Origin: Bacteroidia bacterium
Lineage (GTDB): Bacteria; Bacteroidota; Bacteroidia; AKYH767-A; OLB10
DNA: 48,073 nucleotides
Direction of reading: 5' to 3'
NCBI GenBank assembly: GCA_013001815.1
Contig: JABDLV010000141.1
Coordinates: forward strand, 1-48,073
The notes under the pieces are model-generated. The model saw nothing but the letters and a program-made list of their open reading frames with translations, had not been told where the DNA came from and searched no databases. Shown piece after piece: positions 8,768-18,735 of this stretch. Each line of letters starts with the position of its first letter. Position 1 is the first letter of the stretch. A program made the position numbers and the translations under genes.

Positions 8768-11700
8768 CTATTTGAACAAGCTTTTTCTCAGCTCCTGAAT
8801 TCTCAAGCGAGATATTTTTAACTCAAATCTAATTTGTTCTCCAAAATTAACATTATTTGTGTCTAGTGACTTTTTGATATCATCTGACTTAGCCAAGGGG
8901 AAATATACTTTCAAAAAGTTTCCTAAATCCAAATACAATCCCGCATCATATAATATCTTCTCTTCATTGGCTAGCGTATTTCCTGCATTTTCAAATGTTC
9001 CAAAATCTGCAAAAGCCCCAATCAGTTTTAATCCCGGAAATGAAGCATTTAAATTTATTGCTGCCAACCAGTCTCTTGTTTGACCAATAATTGTTGGGAT
9101 TTTAAATGCACCATCATTTAAAACAGTTTGCTGAGACCACAATCCATCGGTCTCTGTTCTACCAAAAAATGCGTTGTCAAATGCATAGTCATTCTTGCCT
9201 TGCCATCCACTTAGTCTAAATCTATAATCGTTCAATTCTGAATCATCAAAAATAAATGCACCTGTAAATATTCTAAAGCCAAATTCACCGGGAGATTTCC
9301 CATAAGTGAAACTTTGCGAAAAAGTTGCACTTAATTTGCTATGCTCTTCACTAAATTCGGAGGAAAACAAAATTTCATATGGATCAAGCACTCGCTTATT
9401 AGAATAGTTATATGATAAATTATATAAGTGATTCCAAACATCAACCTCTTTATAAATGCCATTAATAACATCATAATTAAATTTATTCTTATGAATGCTC
9501 TTATTTTCTAGAACTAACGATTCGTTAATTGAGCTTCTAAATTTCTTTTTTCTAAAGTTGACTTCTACTGATGGATTTACTCTTAAATATTTTTGGTACT
9601 CAGTAGTTGGGTTACCTGCCTCCAATTCTAACTTATTCTTAGAATAATTAAAATAGTCCAACTCTGCATCTAAAACTACAGATTGAATCTTTGAAGATTT
9701 GAAAATAAAATTGTAATTGGTATATACCCTACCAATCAACTCATTCGAGCCAAACCCGTACATTGGGGTAATCACATATTCAAACTTTTTAGTTTGCAAA
9801 AAGCTATTATAGAAAGATGCACCTAAAGACATTTTATCATAATAATTGTAATCTATAGCTGGTGTATAAAATATGGTAGAACGATCAGACCTTTCCGGAT
9901 AGCCAATAAATTTGAAATTTATTTTATTCCATTTTTTAAATATTCCTTTTGTTCTTATGTGATTATCCTTTTCATTTATATCAATAGCTCCTTTATTGGC
10001 AATCATTATTCTATCTGCACTATCAATCAGCTTTATAACTAAAATAGAATCTCCTACGAAACCCTTAGCATATTCCTCATTCACAATTTTATCCTGGTGG
10101 TACTGAGTGATACTTACTGGAACACTCAAGTTTGAATTATTCTTAACTTTTACTATTGTCCGATCATCATATTTCTTAATCCCCTTAATTTTGTAATCAA
10201 CATCTTCCTTTGTATTTAATACATCCTTGAAAAACCAATCTAAATCTTCACCACTGGTGCGTTCAAATACTTTCTGCATGTCCTCAGGATAGGGATGTTT
10301 AAATTTATATTCGCTGTAATATTCCTTCATGCAATTATTAAATGCCTCTTCACCTAAATAATTCTTTAACTCGTACAACAAAGCACCCACCTTCATATAA
10401 ACGACTAACCCATAATTTGCCGAACCAAAATTATCTCCTCTCATATTTGCTTGTTGAGAATATCCACTGCTTCCAACTATGGTGTACAAATATTTGTACA
10501 ATTCCATGTAATTTAATCTGTCTGTATCAAACAATTTTGAAACAATGGGCACAGTACTCATCAAATTCTCATTCAAATTATCATTGGGGTACTTATCTCG
10601 CTTTATATAGTACGTTGCTTCATAATAAGTATTCACACCTTCATCCATCCAGGCATGCTCTCTTTCATTAGATCCAAGTATTCCATAAAACCAATTGTGC
10701 CCTACTTCATGAACAATTACTGTTTCTAAAACATTGGCTGCTCCGGAATTACCAATTACAGTAATGGTTGGATATTCCATACCTGCTCCAGCACTTAATG
10801 GAGCATGCACTGCAGTTACCACATCATAAGGATACTCACCAACATACCTAGAATAATGAATTACACCATCTTTCGCATACGTTGTTGCCTCTTTCCACAA
10901 ATCACGTTCTGTATCCGGAAAAAATGTCCAGGCCGTAATTTCTCTATCCGTTCCGGGCAATGCAAAAACTTCTTTTCCAACGTTAAAATCTTTAGAAGCG
11001 AACCAAGCAAAATCATGAACATTATCTTGAATGTAAGTCAGTGTTTTAAATTCTGAATTGTCTTTCTTAATAAATGTGCTCTTCTCTGATTTGTTTGCAA
11101 TAAGATTTAACCATTCTAATTCATCCGTGTTTTGCAAAACACCGGTTGCTGCAACAATATATTTACTAGGAACCGTTATGTTCACAGTAAATTTTCCAAA
11201 TTCACTAAAAAACTCACCTTGATTTAAATATGGATAGGCATGCCATCCTTTTTTATCATATACAGCCGGCTTTGGATACCATTGTGTTAATTGAAATGAT
11301 TCATTTTTTTGCCCCAATCTTGAAAACTTTGACGATGGTATTTTAACCATAAATGGAGTAGTTATAGTCACTTTTTCTCCTGGAGGTAAAGGTTCTGGCA
11401 GTATTAATTTTGCGATATCAATGTGCTTATTATCTAATTCATGTGAAGCATTGGCTCCGCCCACTTTAAAACTTATGCCATCAATATATCCTCTCTCCAC
11501 TTCTGTTGCAAAATACAAACTGGTATTTCCTTCTTCTAATAACTGTTGTGTTAATGCACTACTTCTATCTCTATAAGCATTCGGCCATAAGTGAAAATAT
11601 AATTCATTCAGTTCAACTTTTGAATTATTCGTATAGACTAATGTCATGTCAGCATTGATGACATTATCAACATCATTTAATTTTACATTAATTGTGTAAT

Positions 11701-11797
11701 CTACGTGCTGCTGCCAATAATCATCTTGTGCAATTATTGAAGTAGAAAAAAGAAGTGCGAGAAATAGAAAGGATGTTTTTTTAAATGAATAAAACAT
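8768..11797 (-). CDS. Secreted M1-family metallopeptidase with C-terminal barrel-like region
   Basis: Zinc metallopeptidase of the M1 (aminopeptidase N-like) family with a Sec signal peptide (cleavage near IIAQ, residue 24). The zinc site is complete: HEVGH at 363-367 and the third ligand Glu386 after 18 residues (MDEGVN). A GAGMEY exopeptidase-type motif is at 337-342. The first 600 or so residues are the peptidase. From about residue 640 to the end the sequence becomes a series of alternating strands with aromatic girdle-like residues (TPAIDYNYYDKMSLGASF, YVITPMYGFG, LIGRVYTNYNFIF, LSYNYSNKR, LYLDLGNFLKVYFPL), resembling an outer-membrane beta-barrel. At 1009 aa it is much longer than a plain M1 catalytic unit. 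It starts 5 bp after the gatB stop. Substrate is unknown. Confidence 0.88.
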   Translation of the reverse strand: MFYSFKKTSFLFLALLFSTSIIAQDDYWQQHVDYTINVKLNDVDNVINADMTLVYTNNSKVELNELYFHLWPNAYRDRSSALTQQLLEEGNTSLYFATEVERGYIDGISFKVGGANASHELDNKHIDIAKLILPEPLPPGEKVTITTPFMVKIPSSKFSRLGQKNESFQLTQWYPKPAVYDKKGWHAYPYLNQGEFFSEFGKFTVNITVPSKYIVAATGVLQNTDELEWLNLIANKSEKSTFIKKDNSEFKTLTYIQDNVHDFAWFASKDFNVGKEVFALPGTDREITAWTFFPDTERDLWKEATTYAKDGVIHYSRYVGEYPYDVVTAVHAPLSAGAGMEYPTITVIGNSGAANVLETVIVHEVGHNWFYGILGSNEREHAWMDEGVNTYYEATYYIKRDKYPNDNLNENLMSTVPIVSKLFDTDRLNYMELYKYLYTIVGSSGYSQQANMRGDNFGSANYGLVVYMKVGALLYELKNYLGEEAFNNCMKEYYSEYKFKHPYPEDMQKVFERTSGEDLDWFFKDVLNTKEDVDYKIKGIKKYDDRTIVKVKNNSNLSVPVSITQYHQDKIVNEEYAKGFVGDSILVIKLIDSADRIMIANKGAIDINEKDNHIRTKGIFKKWNKINFKFIGYPERSDRSTIFYTPAIDYNYYDKMSLGASFYNSFLQTKKFEYVITPMYGFGSNELIGRVYTNYNFIFKSSKIQSVVLDAELDYFNYSKNKLELEAGNPTTEYQKYLRVNPSVEVNFRKKKFRSSINESLVLENKSIHKNKFNYDVINGIYKEVDVWNHLYNLSYNYSNKRVLDPYEILFSSEFSEEHSKLSATFSQSFTYGKSPGEFGFRIFTGAFIFDDSELNDYRFRLSGWQGKNDYAFDNAFFGRTETDGLWSQQTVLNDGAFKIPTIIGQTRDWLAAINLNASFPGLKLIGAFADFGTFENAGNTLANEEKILYDAGLYLDLGNFLKVYFPLAKSDDIKKSLDTNNVNFGEQIRFELKISRLRIQELRKSLFK

Positions 11798-11802
11798 AAA
11801 AG

Positions 11803-13254
11803 TTATTTTTCAAGTGCATCTTTAACCAACTTATTGGCAATTTTAGGGTCAGCCTTTCCTTTAGAAAGTTTCATAACCTCACCCATAAACAAACCAATGA
11901 GTCCCTTTTTTCCATTTTTATATTCCTCCACTTTGTCAGGAAATTTTGAAATAGCTTGATTCACAAAATCGTTCAATGCACTTTCATCACTTTCTTGAAT
12001 AAGATTCATCTCTTGTGCCAACTCTAACGGATTCTTGCTTTGTTTTTTTATTAGCTCCGGGAATAGTTTTTGTGATGCAACACTAGAACTTACTTTATTG
12101 CCCTCTACCAGTTCTATTAATTCTGAAATGGCGTTAGATGTAATTGGCACTTCACCAACATGCACTCCGTTCTCATTCGCGTAAGACTTAATTGGACCCA
12201 TAATCCAATTCGCTGCAGCCTTATAATTGCTTGTATAATTTAATATTGACTCAAATAGCTCAACGGTTTCCTTACTTTCTGTAATTAAAGCAGAGTCATA
12301 TTCACTCAAGGCATATTCTGAAATATACTTTTTATACAGTTCGTTTGGCAATGCGGGCATCTCAGATTTAATGCTATCAATAAACTCATCACTTAAAACA
12401 ACTGGAGCCAAATCCGGCTCTGGAAAATAACGATAATCATTGGCTGCCTCCTTTGAACGCATGGCAGTGGTAGTACCAGTTCCCGCATCGAAATTTCTTG
12501 TTTGCTGTTCTAGTGTTCCACCCTCATTTAAAACATCAATTTGCCTTACAATTTCATGTTCTATGGCACGCTGCACGTTTCGCATGGAGTTCATGTTCTT
12601 CACCTCTACCTTTGTGCCTAATTCCTTTTGGCCCTTTGGTCTTACAGAAATGTTTGCATCACAACGCAAACTCCCTTCTTCCATATTTCCGTCACAAATA
12701 CCCAAGTATCTCACCAGCTTTCTAACCTCCATTAAATACTGATACGCCTCTTCAGAATTTTCTATTTCAGGTTCTGAAACCATTTCTAATAATGGAACAC
12801 CCGCTCTATTTAAATCTACCAGTGTATTAAATGGATCTAAATCATGTATGCTTTTACCCGCATCTTCCTCCATGTGAATTCGGGTTAGGTTTATATTTTT
12901 TTCTGCACCATTCGCTTTAATGGTGATGTGTCCTTCAGTGCAAATTGGAGTAGTGTCTTGTGTAATTTGATACCCCTTAGGTAAATCAGGATAAAAATAA
13001 TTCTTACGTGCAAATTCATTGTGCCTTCTAATTTTAGCATCAACCGCCAATCCCAATTTTACGGCAGATTCAATTGTACCTTTATTCACAACAGGTAGCG
13101 TACCCGGATGACCAAGTGTAATGGGACTTATATAGCTGTTAGGTGAACCACCATATGCAGCATTATCTGATGAATAAGCTTTGCTATTAGTCGAAAGTTG
13201 AATATGAACTTCTAATCCAATAGTTGCTACGTAATCTATTTTTGATTCAGTCAT
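11803..13254 (-). CDS. gatB: Aspartyl/glutamyl-tRNA amidotransferase subunit B
   Basis: Subunit of GatCAB that amidates Glu-tRNA(Gln) (and Asp-tRNA(Asn) where needed), carrying the kinase and tRNA-binding functions. Recognised by the N-terminal VATIGLEVHIQLST, then FARKNYFYPDLPKGYQIT, RIHMEEDAGKSIHD, DLNRAGVPLLEMVSEPE, GNMEEGSLRCDANISVRP, KVEVKNMNSMRNVQRAIEHE and DYRYFPEPDL, ending in the helical tRNA-binding tail (GLIGLFMGEVMKLSKGKADP). 483 aa is full length. gatA and gatC are not in the window. Its start overlaps the stop of the aldo/keto reductase gene by one base (TAATG), suggesting translational coupling. Confidence 0.97.
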   Translation of the reverse strand: MTESKIDYVATIGLEVHIQLSTNSKAYSSDNAAYGGSPNSYISPITLGHPGTLPVVNKGTIESAVKLGLAVDAKIRRHNEFARKNYFYPDLPKGYQITQDTTPICTEGHITIKANGAEKNINLTRIHMEEDAGKSIHDLDPFNTLVDLNRAGVPLLEMVSEPEIENSEEAYQYLMEVRKLVRYLGICDGNMEEGSLRCDANISVRPKGQKELGTKVEVKNMNSMRNVQRAIEHEIVRQIDVLNEGGTLEQQTRNFDAGTGTTTAMRSKEAANDYRYFPEPDLAPVVLSDEFIDSIKSEMPALPNELYKKYISEYALSEYDSALITESKETVELFESILNYTSNYKAAANWIMGPIKSYANENGVHVGEVPITSNAISELIELVEGNKVSSSVASQKLFPELIKKQSKNPLELAQEMNLIQESDESALNDFVNQAISKFPDKVEEYKNGKKGLIGLFMGEVMKLSKGKADPKIANKLVKDALEK

Positions 13255-14237
13255 TAAAACGAGGGCATTACCGGCTTATTATCTAAAATTTTGTCAATGT
13301 TAGCCATCACTTTTTCAGTAAGTAAATCACAAACATCTATTGCTCTAATATTTTCTTTGAGCTGACTAATTTTTGAAGCACCCAATATTACAGTACTTAC
13401 GTTTTGGTTTTTTAAGCACCAGGCAATGGCCAACTGTGCAATTGAGATTCCTAACTTATCTGCTAAATATGAAAGCTTTTTTACTTTTAACAATCTGTTT
13501 TTAGTTATGGAATTATCTTTCAGCCAATCAAGTCCTTCAATACTTAAACGAGAGTTTTTGGGAATTCCACTATTGTATTTGCCGGTTAGCACACCACTTG
13601 CCAAAGGAGACCATATTGTTGTTCCTAATCCTACTGTTCTGTATATATCAGAATAATCTCGCTCAACTCTTACGCGCTCAAACATGTTATACTGTGGCTG
13701 TTCCATTACCGGACCAATTAACCCATTCGCTGATGCTACTCTGTGTGCTTCCATAATTTCTACTGCACTCCACTCACTTGTTCCCCAATACAATATTTTA
13801 CCTTGCTCAACCAAATTATGCATAGCCCAAACTGTTTCTTCAATTGGTACATTTTTATCCGGTCGATGGCAATAAAATAAATCTAAATAATCTAATTGAA
13901 ATCTTTTCAATGCTCCATTGCATCCTTCCACTATGTGTTTTCTACTTAAGCCACTTTGATTTGGTTTTGGATCTCCCAAACCAAAAAATACTTTGCTACT
14001 AACCAGGTAAGAACTTCTGTCCCATTTTTTCTTTTTTAAAATCTTACCCATTAAGGTTTCACTTTTTCCACGCGCGTATATTTCCGCGTTGTCAAAAAAG
14101 TTTACTCCCTGATCGTAAGCAAAAGTCATTAATTTATCTGCACCGACTGCATCTACTTTTTTATGAAAAGTTAACCAACTTCCAAACGATAATGCGCTAA
14201 CCTGCAGCCCTGATTTTCCTAATCTTCTATACTCCAT
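13254..14237 (-). CDS. Aldo/keto reductase, Kv-beta-like
   Basis: NADPH-dependent oxidoreductase of the aldo/keto reductase superfamily, closest in pattern to the voltage-gated potassium channel beta-subunit group. The N-terminal MEYRRLGKSGLQVSALSFGS strand and the catalytic tetrad Asp49, Tyr54, Lys82 and His124 (FDNAEIY, SSKVF, FYCHRPD) are present. The cofactor-end motif QLAIAWCLKNQNVSTVILGASK is intact. 327 aa is normal. It sits between tag and gatB in the six-gene operon, starting 32 bp after tag and overlapping gatB by one base. The in vivo substrate cannot be read from sequence. Confidence 0.9.
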   Translation of the reverse strand: MEYRRLGKSGLQVSALSFGSWLTFHKKVDAVGADKLMTFAYDQGVNFFDNAEIYARGKSETLMGKILKKKKWDRSSYLVSSKVFFGLGDPKPNQSGLSRKHIVEGCNGALKRFQLDYLDLFYCHRPDKNVPIEETVWAMHNLVEQGKILYWGTSEWSAVEIMEAHRVASANGLIGPVMEQPQYNMFERVRVERDYSDIYRTVGLGTTIWSPLASGVLTGKYNSGIPKNSRLSIEGLDWLKDNSITKNRLLKVKKLSYLADKLGISIAQLAIAWCLKNQNVSTVILGASKISQLKENIRAIDVCDLLTEKVMANIDKILDNKPVMPSF

Positions 14238-14269
14238 TATTACTATTAAATATTATGGCCATAAAGGTA

Positions 14270-14833
14270 TTAAAGTAATTCTTTTCTTCTGTAACAGCTG
14301 GTAATATGGTCGTTTACCATGCCGGAAGCCTGCATAAAAGCATAGCAAATAGTAGACCCGACAAATTTAAAACCTAACTTTTTCAATTCCTTACTCATTG
14401 CATCAGATTGCTTTGATGTAGCCGGCATTTGAATCATATTTTTCCACTTGTTTACTATGGGCTCGCCATCTACAAATTGCCAAATATATTTATCGAAAGT
14501 ACCATGTTCGGCTTTTACCTCTAAGAATAATTGAGCATTGGTAATTGCACTATTAACTTTCAATTTATTTCTAATAATACCCGCATCTTGCAACAAGGAG
14601 TTTACTTTCTTTTGATTGTATTTCGATATCTTTTTTGCATCAAAATTATCAAAGGCCTTTTTGAAATTTTGACGCTTCTGTAAAATAGTATTCCAACTTA
14701 AGCCAGCTTGAAAAGAATCCAGTAATAAATATTCAAACAATTTTTTATCATTATGGTTGGGTACTCCCCATTCCTTATCATGATATTTAATCATTAGGTC
14801 ATTCCCCAAACACCAGTCACACCTTTTTATCAT
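14270..14833 (-). CDS. tag: DNA-3-methyladenine glycosylase I
   Basis: Base-excision repair enzyme that removes 3-methyladenine from alkylated DNA. The zinc-site elements of the family are visible at both ends: Cys5 in MIKRCDW, His in KYHDKEWGVP, and His and Cys in the final NDHITSCY. The core QAGLSWNTILQKRQNF, QDAGIIRNKLK and GFKFVGSTICYAFMQASGMVNDH match Tag closely. In the base-recognition helix (LLLDSFQAGLSW) an Asp stands where I recall a Glu in E. coli Tag, a conservative change. I chose the ATG at 14833 (187 aa) over a GTG six bases earlier. The start overlaps the plsC stop by 17 bp. Confidence 0.93.
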   Translation of the reverse strand: MIKRCDWCLGNDLMIKYHDKEWGVPNHNDKKLFEYLLLDSFQAGLSWNTILQKRQNFKKAFDNFDAKKISKYNQKKVNSLLQDAGIIRNKLKVNSAITNAQLFLEVKAEHGTFDKYIWQFVDGEPIVNKWKNMIQMPATSKQSDAMSKELKKLGFKFVGSTICYAFMQASGMVNDHITSCYRRKELL

Positions 14834-15563
14834 ATTCACTTAATTTGTTTAGCATAATATTTCTCACTTTGCTTTTTAACTCTTCCATGTTTTCTTCCGT
14901 TAACCCTTTGGTCTCAATAGGCTCACTCCATGTAGCCTTTACAGTACCGGGATACAATTTGAATGGTTCTTTTGGTTTTAAAAACTCACCGGAATTTAAA
15001 ACAGTAATCACCGCAATTGGAGTTTGACTCATTATGGCTAACCTAAATGCTCCATTATGAAATGGCAATAAAGGTTTGTCCGTTTTGTTTCGTCTTCCTT
15101 CCGGAGCAATAAACAATGACACACCATTTCGCAATGTGCTCGCCATTCTTTCCATACTTCTTTTTCTGTCCTCCGGACTATCTCTTTTAACAGCTACATA
15201 AATTCGCTTAAGAACGTATCCGAACACCGGTAATTTCATCATTTCTTCTTTTGATAAAAATTTTAAAGTGTTTTGGCAAGCCATTGTCCAACAAGGCACA
15301 TCTAGTAATGATTGATGATTAGCCACAAAAACATATGTTCTTTTGGGGTCAATGAAATTCTTATTGCTGATTTTCATCTTAACAAAAATAAACGCCATAG
15401 CAGTTCTTGCCCAGTATTGAGATACTCTATGTGCATTTCGCGACAAGTTTTTCTTTGATGATAAGTTTATCACTAAAAAATAAAACACGAATGCCAGAAG
15501 TCCAATTAAACCAAAAGCAATTGCACAATAAATTCTGTATATAAAAAGGAATACTTGCTTCAT
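14817..15563 (-). CDS. plsC: 1-acyl-sn-glycerol-3-phosphate acyltransferase (PlsC family)
   Basis: Membrane acyltransferase of phospholipid synthesis that acylates lysophosphatidic acid to phosphatidic acid. The HX4D catalytic motif is NHQSLLD (His83, Asp88) and the substrate-binding motif is FIAPEGRRNK (Glu155-Gly156). A hydrophobic segment at 8-33 anchors the N-terminus. 248 aa is typical. It is the first gene of the minus-strand run plsC-tag-AKR-gatB-M1-lpxH. A perfect interrupted palindrome lies directly before its ATG. Other lyso-lipid acceptors are possible, since Bacteroidota often have several PlsC-type proteins. Confidence 0.88.
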   Translation of the reverse strand: MKQVFLFIYRIYCAIAFGLIGLLAFVFYFLVINLSSKKNLSRNAHRVSQYWARTAMAFIFVKMKISNKNFIDPKRTYVFVANHQSLLDVPCWTMACQNTLKFLSKEEMMKLPVFGYVLKRIYVAVKRDSPEDRKRSMERMASTLRNGVSLFIAPEGRRNKTDKPLLPFHNGAFRLAIMSQTPIAVITVLNSGEFLKPKEPFKLYPGTVKATWSEPIETKGLTEENMEELKSKVRNIMLNKLSEYDKKV

Positions 15564-15564
15564 T

Positions 15565-15583
15565 AAATTCTGCCGCAGAATTT
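15565..15583. promoter_or_regulatory. 19-bp palindrome directly upstream of plsC
   Basis: AAATTCTGCCGCAGAATTT has perfect 9-base arms around a single centre base. It ends one base before the plsC ATG (15563) and lies in the 185-bp divergent region between plsC and eno. It could be a repressor operator or, in the plsC mRNA, a short hairpin covering the ribosome-binding region. No T-run follows it, so it is not a terminator. Confidence 0.5.
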
Positions 15584-15711
15584 TAATACATTGAATTACA
15601 ATATATGAATAATTCGGTTTTGAAATGTGTAATACATGTTCCTTGAGAATACTAATTGTTGTTAATTACCAGCACCTAGCTGCTCCAATATTTTCTCAAA
15701 TTAATTACATT

Positions 15712-15719
15712 TACATTCG
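15712..15719 (+). promoter_or_regulatory. Candidate -7 element of eno
   Basis: TACATTCG differs by one base from the Bacteroidota -7 consensus TAnnTTTG and lies 29 bp before the eno ATG. The same eight bases occur before the citrate synthase gene at 17362-17369. No clear TTG is found 19-21 bp upstream, so the case for eno is weaker than for citrate synthase. Confidence 0.4.
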
Positions 15720-15733
15720 ATTAAAAATATTAA

Positions 15734-17038
<1,305 letters not shown>

Positions 17039-17060
17039 CCCCGATATTCTTTTACTAAAA

Positions 17061-17306
17061 ATGGAAGAAAAAAATTCTAATCATTCTGAGGAGCAGGCTT
17101 TAAGCGAAGAAGAAAGAAGAGCTTTACGTAAAGAGAAGCGCAAAGAGTTCTATCGCAAAAAAAGAAAAAGTAAAAGGAAAAGAAAAAAGGCCAGAAAACT
17201 TTTGGAAACAGTAGGCTGGACATTGATAATTATTGCTTTTGTTGTAACCATATTTGTTTTAATGAATGAGCTGGAATTAGTGGGTATGGGTAAGAAAAAA
17301 CGCTAA
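17061..17306 (+). CDS. Small basic single-helix membrane protein, unknown function
   Basis: I do not recognise this 81-aa protein. It has three zones: an acidic N-terminus (MEEKNSNHSEEQALSEEE), an extremely basic stretch from about 19 to 46 in which most residues are Lys or Arg (including RKKRKSKRKRKKARK), and one hydrophobic helix (about 51-68, WTLIIIAFVVTIFVLM) close to the C-terminus, ending GMGKKKR. This predicts a membrane protein with its basic part in the cytoplasm. An in-frame start exists inside eno (16977), but the ATG at 17061, 22 bp after eno, gives the sensible protein. It is likely cotranscribed with eno. Confidence 0.7.
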   Translation: MEEKNSNHSEEQALSEEERRALRKEKRKEFYRKKRKSKRKRKKARKLLETVGWTLIIIAFVVTIFVLMNELELVGMGKKKR

Positions 17307-17338
17307 CATTCCAGGGTTCATATTCCAATTAAATGTTC

Positions 17339-17369
17339 TTGAATAATTGCGTGCAAATAGTTACATTCG
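17339..17369 (+). promoter_or_regulatory. Candidate promoter of citrate synthase
   Basis: TTG (17339-17341) and TACATTCG (17362-17369) are 20 bp apart, close to the Bacteroidota arrangement of a -33 TTG and -7 TAnnTTTG (here with one mismatch). The box ends 44 bp before the ATG at 17414. The same TACATTCG occurs before eno. Confidence 0.5.
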
Positions 17370-17413
17370 CCTTAGACCATAATTATTGCTAAACTCTCTT
17401 TTTTATATTCAAA

Positions 17414-18733
17414 ATGATAGAACAACTCAAAGAAAAATTCGCAGCAAAGGCTTTACCCCTTAGGGATGAAATTAAAGCATTAGTTAAAGCCAATGGAACG
17501 CATGTTTTGGGTGAATATACCGTTGCTAATATTTACAGCGGAATGAAGGGTATAGTTAGCATGGTTACAGAAACTTCTAAACTTGACCCGGAAGAAGGAA
17601 TACGGTTTAGAGGCTATACCATTCCAGAGTTAAAAGAGAAGTTACCAAAGGCCCCGGGTGGCAAAGAGCCATTACCCGAAGGATTATTCTATTTATTGCT
17701 TCTAGGAGAATTACCATCTGAAGAAGATGTGAAGGCGCTTAGTAAAGAATTTGCAAAACGTGGTGAATTGCCGGCTAGTGCAAAAAATGCCTTAGATAGC
17801 TTGCCAATTGAAACACACCCTATGACTCAATTGAGCATCGGCTTATTGGCATGCCAACAAGACAGTGTTTTTGCCCAAGAATACCGTAAGGGTATGAACA
17901 AGAAGGATTATTGGGAATCTACATTTGAAGATGTTATCAATGTAATTGCCAGAATGCCAAGAATAGCAGCTTACATATACAGAAGAACATACAAAAATAA
18001 TGAGCACATTGATGCCAATCCTGATTTAGATTTAGCAGGTAATTTTGCTCACATGTTAGGTTATAGTGATGATGAATTCAAAAGTTTAATGAGAATTTAT
18101 CTGACCATACATGCTGACCATGAAGGTGGAAATGTTTCTGCGCATACAACCCATTTAGTTGGCTCTGCTTTGAGCGATGCATATCTTTCTCTTTCTGCAG
18201 GATTGAATGGCTTAGCCGGACCATTGCATGGCCTGGCAAATCAAGAGGTGGTTAGATGGATAATGGAATTAAAGAAAAACGTTGGTTCCGACCCTAGCAC
18301 AGAAGACATTAGAAAATACCTTCAAAAAACCTTAGATGAAGGAAAAGTAATTCCGGGTTACGGACATGCTGTGTTAAGAAAGACTGATCCGAGATACATG
18401 GCACAAAGAGAATTTGCATTAGAGTATATGCCAGATGATGAGAACTTTAAAATTGTAGGTAAAATATATGATGTTGCTCCTGATGTTTTAAGAGCTACGG
18501 GAAAAGTAAAAAATCCATGGCCTAATGTAGATGCACATTCGGGTGTATTGTTAATTCATTACGGATTGGTGGAATCTGATTTCTATACAGTTTTATTTGG
18601 TGTTTCCAGGGCTATTGGAGTTTTAACTTCTTTACTTTGGGATAGAGCCTTGCTTGCTCCAATTGAAAGACCTAAGTCTGTAACTACAGAGTGGGTTAAA
18701 TCTCAGGTTACGCAAGAGCCACAACTAAACTAG
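17414..18733 (+). CDS. gltA: Citrate synthase, eukaryotic (mitochondrial)-like type
   Basis: Condenses acetyl-CoA and oxaloacetate to citrate at the entry of the TCA cycle. The active-site residues are His236 and its motif [12 protein letters not shown], His272 in [10 protein letters not shown], His318 in [14 protein letters not shown] and Asp373 in PNVDAHSG. These motifs and the 439-aa length follow the homodimeric mitochondrial enzyme: the catalytic positions are each two less than in pig citrate synthase (274, 320, 375). They do not follow the hexameric E. coli GltA type. It has its own candidate promoter and ends two bases before the convergent glycosyltransferase gene. Confidence 0.96.
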   Translation: MIEQLKEKFAAKALPLRDEIKALVKANGTHVLGEYTVANIYSGMKGIVSMVTETSKLDPEEGIRFRGYTIPELKEKLPKAPGGKEPLPEGLFYLLLLGELPSEEDVKALSKEFAKRGELPASAKNALDSLPIETHPMTQLSIGLLACQQDSVFAQEYRKGMNKKDYWESTFEDVINVIARMPRIAAYIYRRTYKNNEHIDANPDLDLAGNFAHMLGYSDDEFKSLMRIYLTIHADHEGGNVSAHTTHLVGSALSDAYLSLSAGLNGLAGPLHGLANQEVVRWIMELKKNVGSDPSTEDIRKYLQKTLDEGKVIPGYGHAVLRKTDPRYMAQREFALEYMPDDENFKIVGKIYDVAPDVLRATGKVKNPWPNVDAHSGVLLIHYGLVESDFYTVLFGVSRAIGVLTSLLWDRALLAPIERPKSVTTEWVKSQVTQEPQLN

Positions 18734-18735
18734 AA

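Noticed and set aside
17061-17306. Small protein after eno as FtsB/DivIC, which is often next to eno
   Set aside because: FtsB-type proteins have an N-terminal membrane helix and a following coiled coil. Here the helix is near the C-terminus and the rest is basic.
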